64,000 nucleotides of DNA from Alphaproteobacteria bacterium (GTDB lineage Bacteria; Pseudomonadota; Alphaproteobacteria; Sphingomonadales; Sphingomonadaceae). The stretch covers positions 744,001 through 808,000 of the forward strand of contig JAUHWC010000001.1 in assembly GCA_030424845.1 (NCBI GenBank). The letters are read 5' to 3'. The notes under the pieces were generated by a model. The model made no database searches, had not been told where the DNA came from, and saw only the letters and a program-made list of their open reading frames with translations. Made by a program: the position numbers and the translations under genes. Positions 54,701 to 63,816 of the stretch are shown here, piece by piece; positions within the stretch are counted from its first letter, which is position 1; each line of letters opens with the position of its first letter.

Positions 54701-55954
54701 CCGCTCCACCTTCGCCTGCAGCGGGACAACCACTTGCTCGTTCTCAAACCGGGCCGTGCCCTCTTGCGAGATACCCGTAAAGACAACATCGCCGGCAGAG
54801 ATGCGGCCTATGTCCAGCTGGAGCGGGATTTCCGCCGAGCGGAAAGGCCCGTCCAGTGCGGCAGACAGGCGCACGTCCTCAAGCTCGACGTCGGCACCAA
54901 ACAGCGTGGGATCCAGCAGCTGGGCCACCAGGCGCAAATCGCGATAGGCATTGTCGGCAAGGTCCAGCCCGCCGTTGCCATCCACATCCACGCCCTGCCC
55001 GCGCAATGCGAAGCTGCCTTCCAACGTGCTGTCTTCCAGCGTTCCGGAAGCAGTGAAGGCCAGGCTCTCGCCCAGCGCACGCAAGCCGATGCCCGAGACA
55101 TAGGCAGACGGGAAGGCCTGGCCCACCAGCCGGTATTGCCCGGTTTCGTTGTAGACATCGAAATCGAGCAGCGGATCGCCACCCTGCAACGCCAGCAGAT
55201 TGCCTCGCCAGGATGTCCAGCTGCCATCGCCTGCCAGGCGTACGGACAAATCTTCCTGTGCCCCGACCATCGATGCCAGGAAACCACCAGCCGGCGCCTG
55301 CCAGTCGAGGTCCAGGTCAAACACGTCACCATCTGGATTGGCATCGACAAGCAGGGCAAACACATCCTCGCCGCCGAACTCACCCTCGGCATCGACGAAC
55401 ACCCGCCCCTGCCGGATATCCGCCTCGGCCCGGAACTGGATCAGGCGCTGTTCGCCCAGCAGGCCTTCGTCCACGGTCAGGTCCTCGATCACCAGGCGAT
55501 CGATGCGAATGTCGAAATCAGGCAGCAGCGGCGCATCCGGATCGCCCGGAATCAGTTCGGGCACCGATTGGAGGGTGCCGCCGCTGAGCACGAGGTGGCG
55601 CACGTCGAGGCCGGTGAAGAACCATTTCCAGGGCCGCCAGTTGAGATCGACCCGTGGCACTTCAAGGAACAGCGTATCTTCCGCATCGCGCAGTTCCACG
55701 TCGTTGAACGTCGAGCTCCACAGCACCGAACCCTCTATGGAGCCGACCTTGACGGACAAGCCGGATGTAGGTGCCACCTTGGCGATCTGGTCAACGATGA
55801 ACTGTCTGCCGGGCGGCGTGTGCAGGAAGGCGATGAACGCAAGCAGGGCAAGGCCGATGGCCAGCACGCCATAGCCAAGCCAGCGCAGGACAAGGCGCAG
55901 GATCGGCGCGCGGGCAGGTGCTTTAGCGTCGGGAAGGGTATCTGCCGCACTCAT
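51755..55954 (-). CDS. tamB: Translocation and assembly module inner subunit TamB
   Basis: This is a 1399-residue inner-membrane-anchored AsmA-like protein spanning the periplasm. One signal anchor lies at about 27-48, followed by a very long beta-rich groove and the conserved TamB (DUF490) C-terminus (RFELTRGRIDFDE, LPQEELLARLLFGG, then LRIVPAD). It works with TamA, overlapped by one base (TGATG at the tamA stop), in outer-membrane protein insertion and probably lipid transport. The length is typical for alphaproteobacteria. Confidence 0.93.
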   Translation of the reverse strand: MSAADTLPDAKAPARAPILRLVLRWLGYGVLAIGLALLAFIAFLHTPPGRQFIVDQIAKVAPTSGLSVKVGSIEGSVLWSSTFNDVELRDAEDTLFLEVPRVDLNWRPWKWFFTGLDVRHLVLSGGTLQSVPELIPGDPDAPLLPDFDIRIDRLVIEDLTVDEGLLGEQRLIQFRAEADIRQGRVFVDAEGEFGGEDVFALLVDANPDGDVFDLDLDWQAPAGGFLASMVGAQEDLSVRLAGDGSWTSWRGNLLALQGGDPLLDFDVYNETGQYRLVGQAFPSAYVSGIGLRALGESLAFTASGTLEDSTLEGSFALRGQGVDVDGNGGLDLADNAYRDLRLVAQLLDPTLFGADVELEDVRLSAALDGPFRSAEIPLQLDIGRISAGDVVFTGISQEGTARFENEQVVVPLQAKVERVRIGVELFDPRLVNGTINGTLAYAGSNLDSDDLAIRFPGMNALLAMRGNFDTGRFRFTGPASAQGLDFTEVGLVNADARIDFAIGGGPPWSLDAAVDGRVARLDNSTIETLTGGNVRFAGDLAVSGTAPLSFAAMRVEGAEVEAMLEGRLEGEETLLSYTGTHGTYGPFAGDARLTPAGPYADLVLASPLPAADLADVSVSLAPTEAGFAIRTSGASILGPFDGEIDLLPSDSGDTRLLVKRLDVVETRLVGDLRMVDGGLSGQLGLSRGGVNGAIGLAARPGGQAFDIDLRARNATFGGGDNLLTLASADMDMRGFIGGDATTLEGEMSAQGISWGNFFLGRMAADAQLRGGVGSFNAALSGRRGSRFELFLNGEAQADRISFAARGSYAGDAISMPRRAVLDKTEDGGWQLQRTQLGYGNGFAVLRGRFGGEQGMSGRLSLEDMPISLADLAVEGSGLGGTISGTVDFAQDSNGLPTGQGRLLVEQLTRSGLLLTSRPMDIATVIDLSPQLLQARAVLENGGSIDGRLDARIANLPQEGSLIQRLYAGELFGQLRYGGPAEALWRLAALDMIDISGRLDVAANARGTLGNPQVSGSLRGDDLHLQSALTGTDISALSASGRFNGSRLQLTRFAGQSPNGGTVSGSGFVDLSGMTRERGPQLDIRIAAANARILQLPGMGATVSGPLRIVSNGIGGTIAGRLTVRSAEWRLASADETVELPDIAIEEINLPVDVRPVQRAARPWRYLIDATASRGIKVDGMGLDSEWSGELRLRGTTSDPRIGGEVRIVPRQGFYSFAGTRFELTRGRIDFDESEPPEPRLDLLAETDVNGLEVDVSVQGRASRPEITFSSSPALPQEELLARLLFGGSVTDLSATDAVQLGAALASLRGGGGMDPINRLRSAIGLDRLRIVPADPALDRGTSVALGKNITRRLYAELITDGQGYSATELEFRVTSWLSLLGSISTLGRGFAAAEISKDY

Positions 55955-58071
55955 CAGAAGGATTGCCCCAGCGCGACGTAGACGGCGACCGGCGCATCAT
56001 CCGGCCCGGGGTTGAGCGGCGTTGCCACATCGAGGCGGATCGGGCCGAAATTGGTCTGGTAGCGCAGGCCAAGCCCCACACCCACGCGGATATCGCTGAA
56101 GTCGGGCGTGGATCCGCGGGTCACCGACCCCGCATCGACGAAGGGCACGAGCGACAGCGAGTTGTCCAGCATCCCGGTGCGAATGCGCGCTTCGGCGGAA
56201 AGCTCCAGCAGCGAACGCCCGCCATTGGGATCGCCAAGCCCGTTGCGCGGCCCGATCGCCTGGTAGCCATAAGCGCGCACCGATCCGCCACCACCGGCAT
56301 AGAACCGCCGCGACGGAGCGATGTTGAAGATCGGCGTTCCCAGGATCGATCCTGCCCGCGCCCTGGTCGCCAGCACCACGTTGTCGCCCATGCTCTGGTA
56401 GTAGGAGAGGTCGAACTGCAGCTTGAGGTAAGTCGAATTGTTGCCATTGAGGCGCGAGAGTTCCGGCGACAGCGCACCGCGCAAGCGCAGGCCCTGCGTC
56501 GGGTCCAGAAGGTCATCGCTGGTGTCATACTGGGCATAGCTCGGCAGTGCGGCGACGAGGAAGGTCTGGTTCGGGCTCTTCAGTCCCTTGATCTTCAGCT
56601 CCCGTTCGTCCGAGGCAACCAGTTCCAGCCCCATGCCCCAGGACAACGGCTTCTGGAACAACAGCGTGCTAACACGTTCGTAGCTGGTCAGGATGGACAG
56701 CGTCTTCGCGTCATAGGCAGCGGTGTCCAGCGTGCTGCCGAAGGCATCGATGGTCAGGATCCTGTCCCGCCCATGGAAATTGTTGCGGCGGAACGTTGCC
56801 CCGATCAGCTGTTCCTGGGTGCCGGCAATACCGCGGAAACGCAGCATCCCCTCAGGCGGGAAGAGGTTGCGATGTTCCCAGCTTGCAGCAACGCGAATGC
56901 CTTCCTCGCTGCCATAGCCCAGCGATCCGGTGACCGTGCGCAGCGGCGCTTTGGTGAGCGAAACGGCCATGTCCACCGTTCCCGGCTCGCCATCCTGCGG
57001 CGGGCTTGTCTCGACCGGGGTGACGGTAACCGAACCGACAAGCCCGGTAGCAAGAATGGCGCGGCGAAGGTCGGTTACATCGCTGCGACGATAGAGGTCG
57101 CCTTCATCGAAACGCGCAATCTCGGAAAGGTGCCTGCCTGACAGGAAATCCTCCATGTCGCTGGTCACGGTGCCGAAATTGTACTTGCCCGCAGGCATGA
57201 CAGGCAGGGTCACATCGCCCTGCTGCCTTTCGTGATCGACAAGCAGCGAGGGTTCATCGACAACGGCGAAGGCATAGCCGCTTTCGGCCAGCACCGTATC
57301 GAGTTCGAGGCGCTGGTTGCTGATCGCATCGATCGAGATGAAGTCTCCCGGGAACACCCCATAGGCATCGCGCAGGCCGGCAAAATCCTCGCCCGTGTCG
57401 GCAAGGTTCTCGGTATCGACCGTGGCTATCGAGAAACGCTTGCCGGGAATGATCTCGAAACGCGCGACCGGTCCTTCGCCGGCTGCCTCCGCGCCATCGC
57501 CGGGCGCAATGATGGTGCGGATCACCTGGGCATCGAAATAGCCGTAGATGCGCAGCATGCGCTGGAGCAGTTCCTCGTCCGCGCGGGCCTGTGCGGTAAG
57601 CCGGGCGATGTTCCCGTCATCGTCCAGCGTGCCGATCGAGGACAAGGCCTCGAACCGTTTCGTGAATTCACGGCGCTCGGGAAACAGGGCCTCGTCTTGG
57701 GGGAATACCAGCACAAGCTCGTCCGACAGGCGGTAGTCCTGCCCCACCGGCAACGGCGCAATGACATCGGCAAAGTCGGAAAATTCGATCTCTTCAGCCG
57801 GCTGGACGGGCTCGACATCGGCCAGTTCAAGCTCGCTCGCAGGCTCCAGCGTCAGCAGCGGCATGTCCTCCATCGGGGAACCGACTTCGAGGACATCCTG
57901 CGGCGGACCGGCTGCGGGAGCCGCGTCCTGCGCTCCCTGCCCGGCCCACGCTTCGGGATCAGCCACAGCCTCGGGCGGGATCAGTTCGTCGAGCGAGCGG
58001 TTATCCTGCGCGGCCAGCGGCCGGGCCAGCAAGACAAGGCAAAGGCAAAGCGCCGTGGCACAGCGCGACAT
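55954..58071 (-). CDS. tamA: Translocation and assembly module outer subunit TamA (Omp85)
   Basis: This is a 705-residue Omp85-family protein with a Sec signal (ALCLCLVLLARPLAAQ), an acidic Pro/Glu-rich spacer (30-120), POTRA domains (about 130-400) and a C-terminal 16-strand barrel. The barrel bears the YYAGGGGSVRGY-like block (here FYAGGGGSVRAYGY) and a terminal GQSF. The RGY motif being RAY is a small deviation. ATG 58071 was chosen since the signal begins there; the longer frame overlaps bpt. It is co-transcribed with tamB. Confidence 0.92.
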   Translation of the reverse strand: MSRCATALCLCLVLLARPLAAQDNRSLDELIPPEAVADPEAWAGQGAQDAAPAAGPPQDVLEVGSPMEDMPLLTLEPASELELADVEPVQPAEEIEFSDFADVIAPLPVGQDYRLSDELVLVFPQDEALFPERREFTKRFEALSSIGTLDDDGNIARLTAQARADEELLQRMLRIYGYFDAQVIRTIIAPGDGAEAAGEGPVARFEIIPGKRFSIATVDTENLADTGEDFAGLRDAYGVFPGDFISIDAISNQRLELDTVLAESGYAFAVVDEPSLLVDHERQQGDVTLPVMPAGKYNFGTVTSDMEDFLSGRHLSEIARFDEGDLYRRSDVTDLRRAILATGLVGSVTVTPVETSPPQDGEPGTVDMAVSLTKAPLRTVTGSLGYGSEEGIRVAASWEHRNLFPPEGMLRFRGIAGTQEQLIGATFRRNNFHGRDRILTIDAFGSTLDTAAYDAKTLSILTSYERVSTLLFQKPLSWGMGLELVASDERELKIKGLKSPNQTFLVAALPSYAQYDTSDDLLDPTQGLRLRGALSPELSRLNGNNSTYLKLQFDLSYYQSMGDNVVLATRARAGSILGTPIFNIAPSRRFYAGGGGSVRAYGYQAIGPRNGLGDPNGGRSLLELSAEARIRTGMLDNSLSLVPFVDAGSVTRGSTPDFSDIRVGVGLGLRYQTNFGPIRLDVATPLNPGPDDAPVAVYVALGQSF

Positions 58072-58093
58072 GCCGCTTGGCACCGCTCCCGTG

Positions 58094-58945
58094 TCAGGCG
58101 AGCTTGTACTGCTTCTGGTCTGAAGGGGCGCCATCCTTGGAGCCGCCCTCCACTTCTTCGGAAGGCTTTCCGCAGGGCTTGCTGACTGCCTGGATAAGGG
58201 CATCCTGCTGGGCATCGGACATCCGTGACCATCCATCGGGGCCGAGCTGGTCGAGCGGACGGTAGCGCACCTTGTATTGCATGCGCGGCGAGCCTTCGAC
58301 CCAATAGCCAAGGTAGACATAGGGAAGGCCCGCTTCCGCCGCGCGGCGGATGTGGTCAAGGATGACAAAATTTCCAAGCCCGCTGCGTCCCTCGCACTCC
58401 GGATCGTAAAAACTGTAGATCATCGACAGGCCGTCACCCTGACGATCCGTCAGACAGGCAGCGACCAGGCGCCCGGGGCGACCCTCGGCATCCGGCTCCC
58501 TGTATTCTATGACAAAGCTGGAAACCGAAGTGTGTTCCACCATATCTGCATAATCGACCTCGTCCATCGCGGCCATGCCGCCGCCGGGATGCCGGCTGGA
58601 GAGGTATTTGCGCAGCAGTTCGTACTGTTCGGAAGTCGCCCAGGGGCGGCATTCGGTCACGATCAGATCGTCATTGCGGCGCAGGGTGCGGCGCTGGGTG
58701 GAAGACGGCTTGAATTCCTCCGCCACCACGCGGACCGAAACGCAGGCCCGGCAATCCACGCAGGACGGGCGATAGGCCACCGTCTGGCTGCGACGAAAAC
58801 CGATCCGGCTGAGCGCATCATGCAGCTGTTCGGCATGCGGGCCCTTCAGCTCGGTGAAGACCTTGCGCTCCGTCTTTCCCGGCAGGTACGGGCACGGCGA
58901 AGGGCTCGTAACAAAGAAGCGGGGAAAACGAACTGGGGCCGACAC
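58094..58945 (-). CDS. bpt: Aspartate/glutamate leucyltransferase Bpt
   Basis: This is a 283-residue aminoacyl-tRNA-protein transferase of the ATE1-like bacterial class, which adds Leu to N-terminal Asp/Glu of proteins and marks them for ClpS-ClpAP degradation. Visible motifs are the N-terminal [12 protein letters not shown] cysteine block and the C-terminal [17 protein letters not shown] acetyltransferase-like region. It is 22 bases upstream of tamA and may be in the same transcript. The TTAACCAT element upstream is discussed separately. Confidence 0.9.
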   Translation of the reverse strand: MSAPVRFPRFFVTSPSPCPYLPGKTERKVFTELKGPHAEQLHDALSRIGFRRSQTVAYRPSCVDCRACVSVRVVAEEFKPSSTQRRTLRRNDDLIVTECRPWATSEQYELLRKYLSSRHPGGGMAAMDEVDYADMVEHTSVSSFVIEYREPDAEGRPGRLVAACLTDRQGDGLSMIYSFYDPECEGRSGLGNFVILDHIRRAAEAGLPYVYLGYWVEGSPRMQYKVRYRPLDQLGPDGWSRMSDAQQDALIQAVSKPCGKPSEEVEGGSKDGAPSDQKQYKLA

Positions 58946-59152
58946 TGGCTTGGCGGTCCTCTCACCTGGAAAAACTGATCAATGACGCGACAACCACGGG
59001 GTATGACCCACGGAATCGCAGAGTTGAATCATCTTAACCATAATTCGCGGCAAAAGCAGGGTTAATTTGCACAGGCTTGTGCACCGCGCAGGGCATGCGC
59101 CCCGAAACGGGTCACTTCATCCTGAAATTGCTGCGAGAAATGCAGCCGGCCG
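58946..59152. promoter_or_regulatory. Intergenic region upstream of bpt with TTAACCAT
   Basis: This gap separates the ilvA stop from bpt on the same strand. It holds TTAACCAT at 59034-59041, identical to a CtrA half-site consensus in Caulobacter, and a second GTTAATT about 20 bases on. The spacing does not fit the TTAA-N7-TTAA full site. No convincing gene or terminator was seen. This is suggestive only. Confidence 0.25.
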
Positions 59153-60436
59153 TCACGAACTGCGGTTGAAGCGTGATCCGACATTGCCCTGCAGGGTGAT
59201 GACATCGAACTTGTAGCCCGCCTCTTCCAGCGCCTGCAGCAGCCGGTCGCGGGCGCGCTGGTCGCGCACCTCGTATTCGATATCGGTCCGGATGTTCTTG
59301 GCTGACAGGTTGCCGAACACGCGCTGGTGCGTCACCTCGATGATGTTCGCCGAATGATCGGTGAAGATCTGCGAGATCCTCGACAGCGCGCCCGCGCGGT
59401 CATCCAGCAGCACGCTGACACGGCCGATGCGCCCGCTGCGCACAAGGTTGCGCAGGATCACATTGGCCAGGAAGCGCTGTTCGATATTGCCGCCTGTCAG
59501 GATGATGCCGATCTTCTTACCGCGGAACTCGGCGCGCTTGTCGCCATTGCTCTTGGGCAGCAGCGTGGCAAGGCCGGTGGCACCGGCACCTTCCACCACC
59601 GTCTTCTCGATATCGAGCAGCAAGGAGATTGCTTCCTCGATCGCGGCTTCCTTCACCACGCGCATGTCATCCACATGTTCCATGATGACCTCGCGGGTGA
59701 ACCGGCCCGGTTCCTTCACCGCGATGCCTTCCGCCAGCGTGGGCCCGCCTTGCGGCAGGTCCCGACCGGTGAACAGGTTGTAGAAGGCCGGGAACTCCGC
59801 CGTCTGCACGCCCATGATCCGGATCTTCGGGTTGATCGCCTTGGCAGCCGTTGCCACGCCGGAGATCAGGCCGCCACCGCCGACCGGCACGATGATCGTC
59901 TCCAGGTCCGGCACGTCCTCCAGCATTTCCAGCGCCACCGTGCCCTGTCCGGCAGCGACATGCGGATGATCGAATGGGTGGACGAAGGTGAGGTCGCGCT
60001 CGCGCTCCAGCGTGCGGGCATAGGCGCTGGCCTCGTCAAAGGTCTCGCCTTCCAGCACCACGTTGCCGCCCACGCTTTCGGTCATCATCACCTTCACGGT
60101 GGGCGTGGTCTTGGGCATCACGATGGTGACGGGGATACCCAGCCGGGTGCCGTGGTAGGACAGGCCTTGCGAATGGTTGCCGGCAGAAGCCGCGATCACG
60201 CCGCGTGCCCGCTCTTGTTCCGTCAGCTGCAACAGCGCATTGAGCGCACCGCGTTCCTTGTAGGCCGCGGTATATTGCTGGTTCTCGAACTTCAGCCAGA
60301 CTTCGGCACCGGTAATGGCGGACAGGGTCTTGCTGTGCAGAGTTGGCGTGCGCACGACAGAGCCCGCGATCCGCTCTGCAGCGGCGCGGATATCGGCGAT
60401 GTCGAGCATCCCTTGCAAGGTGCCGGTTTCAGTCAT
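59153..60436 (-). CDS. ilvA: Threonine ammonia-lyase (biosynthetic or ACT-type)
   Basis: PLP enzyme deaminating threonine to 2-oxobutyrate for isoleucine synthesis. The 427-residue protein has the Schiff-base Lys60 in AAYKERGAL, SAGNHSQGL, and the glycine phosphate-cup VPVGGGGLISG. A C-terminal ACT-like regulatory domain (GRVSVLLDDRAGALSRISQIF) is present, the single-ACT layout of shorter bacterial enzymes. ATG 60436 is chosen; ATG 60409 is possible. It is divergent from the amidohydrolase gene. Confidence 0.9.
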   Translation of the reverse strand: MTETGTLQGMLDIADIRAAAERIAGSVVRTPTLHSKTLSAITGAEVWLKFENQQYTAAYKERGALNALLQLTEQERARGVIAASAGNHSQGLSYHGTRLGIPVTIVMPKTTPTVKVMMTESVGGNVVLEGETFDEASAYARTLERERDLTFVHPFDHPHVAAGQGTVALEMLEDVPDLETIIVPVGGGGLISGVATAAKAINPKIRIMGVQTAEFPAFYNLFTGRDLPQGGPTLAEGIAVKEPGRFTREVIMEHVDDMRVVKEAAIEEAISLLLDIEKTVVEGAGATGLATLLPKSNGDKRAEFRGKKIGIILTGGNIEQRFLANVILRNLVRSGRIGRVSVLLDDRAGALSRISQIFTDHSANIIEVTHQRVFGNLSAKNIRTDIEYEVRDQRARDRLLQALEEAGYKFDVITLQGNVGSRFNRSS

Positions 60437-60538
60437 GGGCGCAGGCCTATCGCAGATTTTCGCGCAAGGGAAACCCCGCACGTGCCTTTCCACTGGCAAA
60501 GATTGCCTTGGCGCGCATTAGCGGGCAGTCAGGCGCGC

Positions 60539-62209
60539 ATGAACAAGTCCCTGAAAATCGCCACGGCAGCGCTGTTGGCATCGGCCCTCCCGGTGCCGGT
60601 AATTGCCGAAACGCACCTCGACAATGTCGACGGGATATCGATCCGCCGCGATGGCAGCGTGGATCGCTTCACCGGCATGGTGGTGGATGCCGAAGGGCGC
60701 ATCGTCGAACTGCTGGATTTCGGCGACAGGCCAACGGTCGATATCGATTATTACGAGGACATGGGCGGGCGCGTCGTGCTGCCCGGCATGGTGGACAGCC
60801 ACGTCCACGTGATGGACCTGGGCCTGTCGAAGATGACGCTGGACCTGTCGCAGACGCGCAGCCTTGCAGAAGCGCAGGCGCTGGTGGCCGAATATGCCCA
60901 GCGCTTCCCCAATCGCCCGTGGCTGGTGGGGCGCGGCTGGAACCAGGAGACATGGGGCCTGGGCCGTTTCCCGACGGCGGCAGAACTGGACGTGGTGAGC
61001 GACAGGCCGATCGTGCTTGAACGCGTGGACGGGCACGCCGTCTGGGCCAATTCCGCAGCCCTTGCCGCCGCTGGCATCACCGCGCAGACCGCTGATCCGG
61101 CGGGCGGTCGCATCGTGCGGCAAGCAGGATCGCGCGCACCATCGGGCGTGCTGGTGGACAACGCCATGCCGCTGGTCATGGACAAGGTCCCGCCGCCCCG
61201 GCCCGAGGACATGGAACAGGCCCTCAACGCTGCCCAGCGCGAGCTGTTCTCCCGCGGTGTCACCGCCGTGGCCGACATGGGGACCACGGTGGAAGACTGG
61301 ATGGCCTTCCGCCGCGCGGGCGATGACGGCTGGTTGCGGCTGCGGATCATGGCCTATGCGGACAGCGTTCCGGCCATGCTGCTGATCGGCGGCACGGGGC
61401 CCACTCCGTGGCTCTATGATGATCGCCTGCGCCTCAACGGCGTGAAACTGCGGCTGGACGGGGCCCTGGGCTCGCGCGGTGCCGTGCTCAAGGCGGATTA
61501 CCATGACGAGCCCGGCAATCGCGGGCTGGAGGTGCTTGACGGCACGCAGCTGCGCAACTTGAGGAGTCGCGCGTCGATGGACGGCTTCCAGGTCGCCATC
61601 CATGCCATCGGCGATGGCGCCAATGCCGAGGCGCTGGCCGCCATCGACCAGCTATCGGCCGACTTTGCCGGCGACAGGCGCTGGCGCATCGAACATGCGC
61701 AGGTGGTCTCGCCGGAAGATATCGCGATGTTCGGCCGGCACGGCATCATCGCCAGCATGCAGCCTGTCCACCAGACCTCCGACAGGCTGATGGCCGAAGC
61801 GCGGCTGGGGCCGGACAGGCTGGAAGGCAGCTATGCCTGGCGGTCCATCGCGGCAACCGGCGCCCCGCTAGCCTTCGGGTCTGATGCCCCGGTCGAGATT
61901 GCCGACCCGCTTGAAGGTATGGCCGTGGCGATCAGCCGAACCGATGCAGCGGGCGAACCCTTCGGCGGATGGATGCCGCGGGAAGCGGTGAGCCGCGAAA
62001 CCGCGCTGGCAGCCTATACGGCAGGCGGGGCCTATGCCGGTTTTGCCGAAGGGCGCTTCGGCACGCTGGCCGTGGGCGAACGGGCGGATTTCCTGGTTCT
62101 GTACGGCGATCCGCTGATTTCCAGCCCGGAGAATATCCGCAGCATCACCCTGCTCGAAACATGGAGCGGCGGGCAGCGCGTATGGTCGGCCGCCGATGCG
62201 GAAGACTAG
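60539..62209 (+). CDS. Exported amidohydrolase (YtcJ-like)
   Basis: This is a 556-residue amidohydrolase-family protein with a Sec signal (AALLASALPVPVIAE, about 10-24). Metal ligands are H88-x-H90 (DSHVHVMD), AIHAIGDGAN, RIEHAQ and the terminal FGSDAP. It resembles the YtcJ/imidazolonepropionase-like group that hydrolyses small amides; the substrate is unknown. ATG 60539 begins exactly at the signal peptide. It stops three bases before the tatC stop, convergent with the tat operon. Confidence 0.85.
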   Translation: MNKSLKIATAALLASALPVPVIAETHLDNVDGISIRRDGSVDRFTGMVVDAEGRIVELLDFGDRPTVDIDYYEDMGGRVVLPGMVDSHVHVMDLGLSKMTLDLSQTRSLAEAQALVAEYAQRFPNRPWLVGRGWNQETWGLGRFPTAAELDVVSDRPIVLERVDGHAVWANSAALAAAGITAQTADPAGGRIVRQAGSRAPSGVLVDNAMPLVMDKVPPPRPEDMEQALNAAQRELFSRGVTAVADMGTTVEDWMAFRRAGDDGWLRLRIMAYADSVPAMLLIGGTGPTPWLYDDRLRLNGVKLRLDGALGSRGAVLKADYHDEPGNRGLEVLDGTQLRNLRSRASMDGFQVAIHAIGDGANAEALAAIDQLSADFAGDRRWRIEHAQVVSPEDIAMFGRHGIIASMQPVHQTSDRLMAEARLGPDRLEGSYAWRSIAATGAPLAFGSDAPVEIADPLEGMAVAISRTDAAGEPFGGWMPREAVSRETALAAYTAGGAYAGFAEGRFGTLAVGERADFLVLYGDPLISSPENIRSITLLETWSGGQRVWSAADAED

Positions 62210-62212
62210 CGC

Positions 62213-63040
62213 CTAGCCTTCGTTCGGGGCTTTGACGGCCTCGGCGCGATTTTCATCCTCGTCGTCTTCCGCCGCATCTTCCTTCGCGCGCTTGCGTTCA
62301 CTGAGGTACATCAGGATCAAGGATCCTTCGAACAGCAGCAGCAACGGCGTGGCGAGCAGGATCTGCGAGATCACGTCAGGCGGGGTGATTATCGCCGCCA
62401 CGGCGAACACCGCCACGATGATATAGCGGCGTGCAGCAGCCAGCTGCTTGCGGTCCACGATCCCCGCCCGGTTGAGCAGCATCAGCAGCACCGGCAGCAG
62501 GAAGCTGATCCCGAAAGCGAGGATGAACTGCATCACCAGGTCAAGGTAATCGCCCATCGCGGGCAAGGCCTCGCTCTGCAGCCCGCCGGCAGACCCCTCG
62601 AAACCCAGGAACCACTTGAAGGCCGTGGGCATGACGATGAAATAGGCCAGCGACGCGCCCATGATGAACAGCACCGGGGTTGCCAGCAGGAAGGGTAGGA
62701 ACGCCTTCTTCTCCCGCGCATAGAGGCCCGGCGCGATGAACGCCCACAGCTGGTTGGCGATGATCGGGAAACTGAGGAAGAAGGCAGCGAACAATGCCAC
62801 TTTCACCTCGACGAAGAAGGCTTCGTAAAGGCGGGTGAAGATCAGCCGTCCCTCGCCTTCGGGGAAAGCCATCGTCAGCGGGCGCACCAGCAGGCCGAAT
62901 ATGTCTTCCGCGAAATAGAGGCAGACGCCAAAGGCGATTGCCAGTGCGATGACCGAGCGCACCAGCCGCTTGCGCAGTTCGATCAGGTGATCGAGCAGCG
63001 GGGCCTGGGTATCGTCAAGGTCCTTGAGCTTGAAGGCCAT
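62213..63040 (-). CDS. tatC: Twin-arginine translocase subunit TatC
   Basis: Six-helix receptor for twin-arginine signal peptides. The 275-residue protein has PLLDHLIELRKRL near the N-terminus, the signal-binding face with FIAPGLYAREK and the conserved YFIVMPTAFKW region. Its 35-residue acidic C-terminal tail (EDAAEDDEDENRAE) is longer than in E. coli. It is the third gene of tatABC, three bases after tatB. It would export the Tat repeat protein at 2274-2714. Confidence 0.95.
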   Translation of the reverse strand: MAFKLKDLDDTQAPLLDHLIELRKRLVRSVIALAIAFGVCLYFAEDIFGLLVRPLTMAFPEGEGRLIFTRLYEAFFVEVKVALFAAFFLSFPIIANQLWAFIAPGLYAREKKAFLPFLLATPVLFIMGASLAYFIVMPTAFKWFLGFEGSAGGLQSEALPAMGDYLDLVMQFILAFGISFLLPVLLMLLNRAGIVDRKQLAAARRYIIVAVFAVAAIITPPDVISQILLATPLLLLFEGSLILMYLSERKRAKEDAAEDDEDENRAEAVKAPNEG

Positions 63041-63043
63041 GCG

Positions 63044-63469
63044 TCAGTCCGCCTTCTTCGCATCGTCATCGGAAGCGGAAGCGGCGGGCGAGGACGCAGC
63101 ATCGGTTGCCGCGCTCTGCGCGCTTGCTGCCGGGGCCGCTGCGGGCGAAGCGGATTGCCCCTCGCCCTGCGTGTCGGCCAGCTTCCTGGGTGGCGGATAG
63201 GCTCCCGTCTGTTCCATTTCCGCAGGGCCGCCATTGGGATGCTGGCGCATGATCTTTTCGTTCTGCGCCTTCCACTTCTTCTCCATCTCCTCCATCTCGG
63301 CCTCGCGGATCATGGTATCCAGGCCGGTGCGGAAATGGGCGGACATGCGGCGCATCTTGCCGATCCAGCGCCCCGCGGCACGCAGGGCAGCAGGCATGTC
63401 CTTGGGGCCGATGACGACAATCGCCACGACGATAATCAACAGGATTTCGGGCGCACCGATATCGAACAT
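63044..63469 (-). CDS. tatB: Twin-arginine translocase subunit TatB
   Basis: This is a 141-residue protein: N-terminal transmembrane helix (IGAPEILLIIVVAIVVIGPKD), the hinge and amphipathic helix (LRAAGRWIGKMRRM), then a low-complexity Ala/Ser/Asp tail. Its order after tatA and the longer amphipathic region distinguish it from TatA. With TatC it forms the signal receptor. Confidence 0.92.
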   Translation of the reverse strand: MFDIGAPEILLIIVVAIVVIGPKDMPAALRAAGRWIGKMRRMSAHFRTGLDTMIREAEMEEMEKKWKAQNEKIMRQHPNGGPAEMEQTGAYPPPRKLADTQGEGQSASPAAAPAASAQSAATDAASSPAASASDDDAKKAD

Positions 63470-63516
63470 CTGCGGTTTTCAGGGCCGACCGGCCCCGCCT
63501 GTTTGCGAGCAGCAGC

Positions 63517-63756
63517 TCAGCTGGAAGTGGTCGAGCTGTCTGTCTGTTTCGGTTCGGCGTTATCGCCGCTCTTGCCATTCTCGATCTGGCTGGGAGCGGG
63601 GGTGGATGACGAGGTGACATCCTCCTCGTTCAGGCCCTTCTTGAAGCTTTTGATGCCCTTGCCGAAATCGCCCATCATTTCGGAAATGCGGCCACGGCCG
63701 AACAGCACCAGGATCAGCAGGGCAATTACGAGGAGTTGGGGCCAACCAAGGCTCAT
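63517..63756 (-). CDS. tatA: Twin-arginine translocase pore subunit TatA
   Basis: This is a 79-residue protein with the short helix WPQLLVIALLILVLFG, the FGRGRISEMMGDFGKGIKSFKKG amphipathic hinge and a Ser/Thr-rich hydrophilic tail. It is the first gene of tatABC, 47 bases before tatB. ATG 63756 is preceded by an AGAGAG site. Confidence 0.94.
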   Translation of the reverse strand: MSLGWPQLLVIALLILVLFGRGRISEMMGDFGKGIKSFKKGLNEEDVTSSSTPAPSQIENGKSGDNAEPKQTDSSTTSS

Positions 63757-63816
63757 GACATATCTCTCTACAAGCGTTGAGCAGCCGATATAGGCGCTTC
63801 ACCGGCAAAGGGAAAG

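Noticed and set aside
52058-55981. Very long plus-strand open frame antisense to tamB
   Set aside because: It has low-complexity His/Arg/Gln/Ala composition and no domain, and mirrors the codon bias of tamB. Open antisense frames are expected in GC-rich genes.
59327-60538. Extension of the amidohydrolase frame far upstream of 60539
   Set aside because: It lies antisense to ilvA, and the signal peptide begins exactly at 60539.
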